Source: Bacillota bacterium
GTDB lineage: Bacteria > Bacillota > Clostridia > Saccharofermentanales > UBA5734
Reading direction: 5' to 3'
Length of the DNA stretch: 11,504 nt
Assembly: GCA_023438965.1 (NCBI GenBank)
Contig: JAEXPB010000055.1
Span: 1-11,504, forward strand
This document shows positions 8,153 to 11,504 of the stretch, piece after piece. How positions within the stretch are numbered: the stretch's first letter is position 1; every line of letters starts with the position of its first letter. The notes below the pieces were generated by a model, which was given only the letters and a program-made list of their open reading frames with translations, ran no database searches and was not told the DNA's origin. The translations under genes and the position numbers were made by a program.

Positions 8153-9793
8153 ATGGACGAAAAGGTTTTGGTGATCGGCGGCGGACTGGCGGGACTAACC
8201 GCGGCGGCTTATTTGTCCCGGGCCGGCATTCCGACGCTGCTGTGTGAGAAGGAAACGAAAACCGGCGGCCTGGTCAATTCATTCGACTACCAGGGCTTCG
8301 TTTTTGACGGCGGCATCCGCGCCCTCGAAAACTCCGGCATAGTCCGGCCGATGCTGCGGCAACTGGGCATCGACCTGCCGCTGATTCGCAACGGCGTGTC
8401 GATCGGCATCGGGTCGGAGGTGATCAACCTGGCGAGCAAGGACAGCCTGCGCGATTACCTGGATCTGCTCCGGCGCCAGTTCCCGGAGCAGAGTCGGGAA
8501 ATCGACCGGTTTGGCGGTGAAATTGTCCGGATCATGCACTATATGGATATCCTGTATGGGATCGACAACCCGCTCTTCCTGGACCTGAAACAGGACCGGG
8601 AATACCTGATGCGGACGATCCTGCCCTGGATGTTTAAATATCTGGTGACCATCAACAAAATTGTGAAGCTGGACCGGCCGGTGGTCGGCTACCTTCGGCG
8701 CCTGCTCTGCGACCAGTCCCTGATTGACGTCATCGCCCAGCATTTCTTCCAGGATACGCCGACTTTCTTCGCCCTGAGCTATTTCAGCCTTTACCTCGAT
8801 TATGCCTACCCGCGCGGCGGCACGGGCACGCTGGCAGCCAAGATGGAACAGTATGTTCGCGAACACGGCGGCGAGATACGCTGCGGCACCGAGATCAACC
8901 GGATCGACCTGACGCGGCGCCAGGCGGAGGACAGCCAGGGCAACAGCTTCACCTTCCGCCAGCTGGTATGGGCTGCCGACCTGAAGCGCCTGTACCAGGC
9001 AATCGATCTGGCGGCGGTCAGCGACCAGAAGACCCGCCGGATCGTCGCGGCGAAACGCCAGGAACTGGCGCCGCTGAAGGGCGGCGATTCCGTAATGACC
9101 CTCTTCCTGACCGTCGATCGGGCGCCGGCCGATTTCGCGGCCATCAGCCAGCCCCATTTCTTCTATACGCCGCTAAAGGATGGCCTGAGTACGCTGAACA
9201 AGACCCGGTCGACGGCAGTCACCGGTTCTGGAAATCAAGTCGAATTATCTCCCGCGGCCGACTGGCCGGCGGTCCAGGACTGGCTGCGCCGCTACCTGCG
9301 GTTGACTACTTATGAGATTTCCTGCCCCGCGCTGCGCGACGCCAGCCTGGCGCCAGCCGGGCAGACCGGCTTGATCGTCAGCACGCTTTTTGATTATGGC
9401 CTGGTCAAGCAAATTGCCGACCGGGGCTGGTATGACAGCTGCAAAGACTTTTGCGCCCGGGAAATGATCGCGGTGCTGAACGAGAGCATCTATCCCGGTC
9501 TTCAGGGGAAGGTGATCGATTCGTTCGTCTCGACGCCGCTTACCCTGGCCCGCCGGACCGGCAATACCGAGGGCGCGATCACCGGCTGGGCCTTCACGAA
9601 CCGCAGTCTGCCGATCATCCATACGATGCCGAAAGTCGCCCGATCGGTCAGGACGCCGCTGCCCGGCGTGTGGCAGGCGGGACAATGGGTTTTCAGCCCT
9701 TCCGGCCTGCCGATCTCGATCCTGACCGGCAAATTGGCTGCCGACCGGGTGATCAAAGCGCTGCTCAAGCCAGACCGGTCAACTCCCGGCTGA
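8153..9793 (+). CDS. Phytoene desaturase/retinol saturase-like NAD(P)/FAD-dependent oxidoreductase
   Basis: This 546-residue flavoprotein begins with an ADP-binding Rossmann motif, VLVIGGGLAGLTAAAYLSRAG, with the glycine core at residues 9-14 and the ribose-binding acidic residue E32 in LLCEKE. GGLVNSF and FVFDGGIRALENSG (about residues 42-63) are typical of the CrtI/COG1233 family. The C-terminal FAD motif is GVWQAGQWVFSPSGLPISI (about 505-523), followed by TGKLAADRVI. Length and both ends fit carotenoid desaturases, retinol saturases and related isoprenoid or lipid desaturases or isomerases, probably membrane-associated although no clear transmembrane helix is seen. The exact substrate is not predictable and no other carotenoid genes are in the window. 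A GGAGG site is 6 bases before the ATG. Its last 29 bases overlap the convergent SDR gene. Family is firm, reaction uncertain. Confidence 0.92.
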   Translation: MDEKVLVIGGGLAGLTAAAYLSRAGIPTLLCEKETKTGGLVNSFDYQGFVFDGGIRALENSGIVRPMLRQLGIDLPLIRNGVSIGIGSEVINLASKDSLRDYLDLLRRQFPEQSREIDRFGGEIVRIMHYMDILYGIDNPLFLDLKQDREYLMRTILPWMFKYLVTINKIVKLDRPVVGYLRRLLCDQSLIDVIAQHFFQDTPTFFALSYFSLYLDYAYPRGGTGTLAAKMEQYVREHGGEIRCGTEINRIDLTRRQAEDSQGNSFTFRQLVWAADLKRLYQAIDLAAVSDQKTRRIVAAKRQELAPLKGGDSVMTLFLTVDRAPADFAAISQPHFFYTPLKDGLSTLNKTRSTAVTGSGNQVELSPAADWPAVQDWLRRYLRLTTYEISCPALRDASLAPAGQTGLIVSTLFDYGLVKQIADRGWYDSCKDFCAREMIAVLNESIYPGLQGKVIDSFVSTPLTLARRTGNTEGAITGWAFTNRSLPIIHTMPKVARSVRTPLPGVWQAGQWVFSPSGLPISILTGKLAADRVIKALLKPDRSTPG

Positions 9794-10682
9794 TCGTCCA
9801 GATCCGTTGTCCCATCGCCCGGTCCAGCGCATGCGCCGCCGGCTTCTCTTCGATCGTCAGATGATAGAAACGGCCGCTGATGGCTGCCAGCTCCGGTGTC
9901 GAGACCAGGTACCCGATCGCTTCACCGGACCGGGCCGGATCCTGCAGGAACAAGCCGGTGACATAACGGGTGAACAGGCGGTATAGCCAGCCGTTGTTCT
10001 GGCCGATGTTGGTTTTGACATCGCCGGGATGCATGGCATTGATCGTGACGCCGGTACCGCGCAGGCGGTCGGCAAATTCCCACACGGTCAGCAGCTGTGC
10101 TGTCTTGGAGGCGCCATAGGAACGCAGGCCGGTGTAATGCCGCTTCCGCCAGGCCAGGTCCGTCGGGTCGAGTCCGTTGAAGCGGTGTCCCTCGGAATTG
10201 ACCTGGATGATCCGGGCGGGGGCGCTCTCGATCAGCCGGTCCAGCAGCAGGCTGGTCAGCAGGAAGGAAGCCAGATGGTTGACACAGAAGACAGTCTCAT
10301 GACCGGCCCGGGTCTCGCTCCGCCGGGTGGCATGCATGCCGGCGCAATTGATCAGGATGTCGATCCGGGGACACTGGTGCAGAATTGCCGCCGCGGCCTG
10401 GCGAACCTGGTCCAGGTCAGCGAAGTCGGCGATGACCGATTCGACCGGGACGCCCCAGCGGTCCTTGATTTCCTGCCCAATTGCCGCTGCCTTGCCGGCG
10501 TTGCGGCAGACCAGGACCAGCTGCGCGCCGTGACTGGCCAGGCTGCGGGCTGCGGCAAGGCCGACGCCGGAGGTCGCGCCGGTCAGGACGCAGACCTTGC
10601 CGGTCAGGGACACCTGGAACGGTTTCTGCGGCGCCCGCCGATTGGCCAGGAACTTCAATTCATCCGGTAATTCACAGGACAT
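9765..10682 (-). CDS. Short-chain dehydrogenase/reductase, retinol dehydrogenase/WWOX-like
   Basis: The 305-residue protein has a complete classical SDR core: cofactor motif TGATSGVG (34-41), NCAG in place of NNAG (112-115, Asn retained), catalytic S163 in VNSEGH, and Y189-x3-K193 in YGASK. HPGDVKT (218-224) closes the active site. R60 after the second strand (LVLVCRN) suggests NADPH preference. The overall layout, with RRSETRAGHETVFCVNHL and the long helical C-terminus, resembles the retinol dehydrogenase/WWOX-like group, which oxidises or reduces retinoid, steroid or lipid carbonyls; the actual substrate is unknown. GGAGGAGG (10689-10696) lies 6 bases before the ATG. It is the last gene of a probable minus-strand operon after the SnoaL-like gene (56 bp gap), and its 3' end overlaps the convergent FAD oxidoreductase. 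Confidence 0.93.
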   Translation of the reverse strand: MSCELPDELKFLANRRAPQKPFQVSLTGKVCVLTGATSGVGLAAARSLASHGAQLVLVCRNAGKAAAIGQEIKDRWGVPVESVIADFADLDQVRQAAAAILHQCPRIDILINCAGMHATRRSETRAGHETVFCVNHLASFLLTSLLLDRLIESAPARIIQVNSEGHRFNGLDPTDLAWRKRHYTGLRSYGASKTAQLLTVWEFADRLRGTGVTINAMHPGDVKTNIGQNNGWLYRLFTRYVTGLFLQDPARSGEAIGYLVSTPELAAISGRFYHLTIEEKPAAHALDRAMGQRIWTISRELTGLA

Positions 10683-10738
10683 GCGCTTCCTCCTCCCGAA
10701 TTCTGCGTGTTGCTTTTCCGATTGATCAGGATAACCTG

Positions 10739-11218
10739 TCAGCCAAATTTCCGCCGCATAAACCGCCGGTAGATCGGCTTGAAGCGGGGAATCCCGTTGA
10801 AAATGTCGCCCCAGAGATCATAATAGTCGCGTTGCTCGATGATCCGCCCGTCGGCGTGCAAAGTCAGCCGGGTAGCGCCATAAAGCGGCGTGGCCGGGTA
10901 TTTGCCAAAGGAAAGGGTCATTACCCAATCCATCAGGACGATATTGCCGTTTTTTACCAGTGCCAGGATCTCCATGCGCAAACTGCCGGAACGAGCGGTC
11001 AGGCGCCGGCACATGGCCTGGAATTCAACCAGGCCTTCAATCCGCTGGATCGAGTCTTGAAAGATCAGATCCGGATGGTAATATGGGAATAAATGCGACC
11101 AGTCGGGTTTGCCTGCGGTATTGTAGGTTTGTGACCAGAGCTCGCGAATTTTCGCTTCGGTCAATTCGGCTGGCTGGCTCGGATTGCCTGTCTGCTCGGC
11201 GGTCTCTTCGTCGGTCAT
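10739..11218 (-). CDS. SnoaL/NTF2-like (nuclear transport factor 2 family) protein
   Basis: The product is 159 residues from the ATG at 11216-11218, which has GGTGGTGG upstream; a GTG at 11231-11233 would add five residues but has no suitable ribosome site. It is a single cone-shaped alpha+beta domain of SnoaL/NTF2 type: an N-terminal helix (AKIRELWSQTYN), YYHPDLIFQDSIQRIEG, a helix (EFQAMCRRLT), and alternating strands ending GATRLTLHADGRIIEQRDYYDLW. The HPDLIFQD, GATRLTL and QRDYYDLW segments resemble proteins I recall next to SDR, flavoprotein and cyclopropane-synthase genes in proteobacterial photooxidative-stress (ChrR) operons. That resemblance is from memory and unsupported by a search. 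These folds serve as isomerases, hydratases or ligand-binding partners. It lies between a HAD phosphatase and the SDR in a minus-strand operon. Fold call is good; function is unknown. Confidence 0.82.
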   Translation of the reverse strand: MTDEETAEQTGNPSQPAELTEAKIRELWSQTYNTAGKPDWSHLFPYYHPDLIFQDSIQRIEGLVEFQAMCRRLTARSGSLRMEILALVKNGNIVLMDWVMTLSFGKYPATPLYGATRLTLHADGRIIEQRDYYDLWGDIFNGIPRFKPIYRRFMRRKFG

Positions 11219-11268
11219 AGCTGCGCCCACCACCTTCCGTCTTTCCTAATCGGTTGTTTGCAAGATTA

Positions 11269-11504
11269 TCACTCGACCAGGTGTAAATGGTTGATATCCA
11301 TCTGGTAGGTGACATCCTTGCGTTCGACGATGATGCCGACCCGGGTTTTCAGGTCCCCATCCTGCAAAATTTTCCCGAGCAGTTCGCGGGTGGGATTGAT
11401 GGCGAACGGGTGGCCGACCAGCTGCAGCATCGTGAAGTCGCCGGCCGTGTCACCGTAGGCATAGCTCTGCGTCAGGTCGACCTGGTACTTTTCGGCCATT
11501 TCAT
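11269..11504 (-). CDS. HAD-IB family hydrolase (SerB-like phosphatase), C-terminal part only
   Basis: About 78 codons of the 3' end are present, entering from the right edge; the Met codon at 11497-11499 is internal because the frame continues upstream of it. The segment SYAYGDTAGDFTMLQLVG is HAD motif IV, with the GDxxxD acidic pair that binds magnesium. HPFAINPTRELL is the adjoining segment typical of subfamily IB (phosphoserine phosphatase-like and related lipid or metabolite phosphatases). The catalytic DxDxT motif I lies outside the window. The gene ends with tandem stops (TGA TAA) 50 bp before the SnoaL-like gene and probably heads the same operon. The substrate cannot be judged from this fragment. 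Confidence 0.85.
   Translation of the reverse strand, partial: EMAEKYQVDLTQSYAYGDTAGDFTMLQLVGHPFAINPTRELLGKILQDGDLKTRVGIIVERKDVTYQMDINHLHLVE

Noticed and set aside
8279..9157. 292-codon open frame antisense to the FAD oxidoreductase gene
   Set aside because: It lies within a well-supported flavoprotein gene and its translation shows no motif.

Overview
The window is GC-rich bacterial chromosome (about 60% G+C by eye). It carries nine protein genes, two of them cut by the window edges. There are no tRNA or rRNA genes, no CRISPR array and no insertion sequences, and no gene-free gap exceeds 300 bases. Shine-Dalgarno sequences are strong (AGGAGG type), promoters look like sigma-70/sigma-A sites, and one gene probably starts with TTG. 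A stand-alone PurO-like IMP cyclohydrolase of a type I recall from Clostridia sits beside a MocR regulator. Together these suggest a high-GC member of the Bacillota, but the assignment is tentative and rests on family recollection.

Left part (1-3758): two minus-strand genes, an EamA/DMT transporter followed by a fused glyoxalase (VOC)-methyltransferase protein, are read away from a plus-strand MocR regulator (GntR helix-turn-helix plus PLP aminotransferase-like domain). The 96-114 bp between the divergent genes holds a good promoter and several CTGG/CCAG elements. The MocR protein is therefore the likely local regulator of the transporter operon and of itself.

Middle (3759-7950): a complete bifunctional catalase-peroxidase (KatG) has its own strong ribosome binding site and follows an 11-bp imperfect stem-loop. 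Next comes a polytopic membrane protein of unknown family with unusually many histidines in or near its helices. After that is a PurO-like IMP cyclohydrolase with its own promoter and a long compound terminator.

Right part (7970-11504): a promoter directly after the terminator drives a CrtI/retinol-saturase-like FAD oxidoreductase. Its 3' end overlaps, tail to tail, a minus-strand set made of a HAD-IB phosphatase (partial), a SnoaL/NTF2-like protein and a retinol-dehydrogenase-like SDR. This right-hand set looks like a small lipid or isoprenoid redox module. The substrate cannot be read from the sequence.

The least ordinary items are the VOC-methyltransferase fusion (open at the left edge), the histidine-rich orphan membrane protein after katG, and the FAD/SDR/SnoaL/HAD grouping. 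I did not find evidence for a wholly new system.
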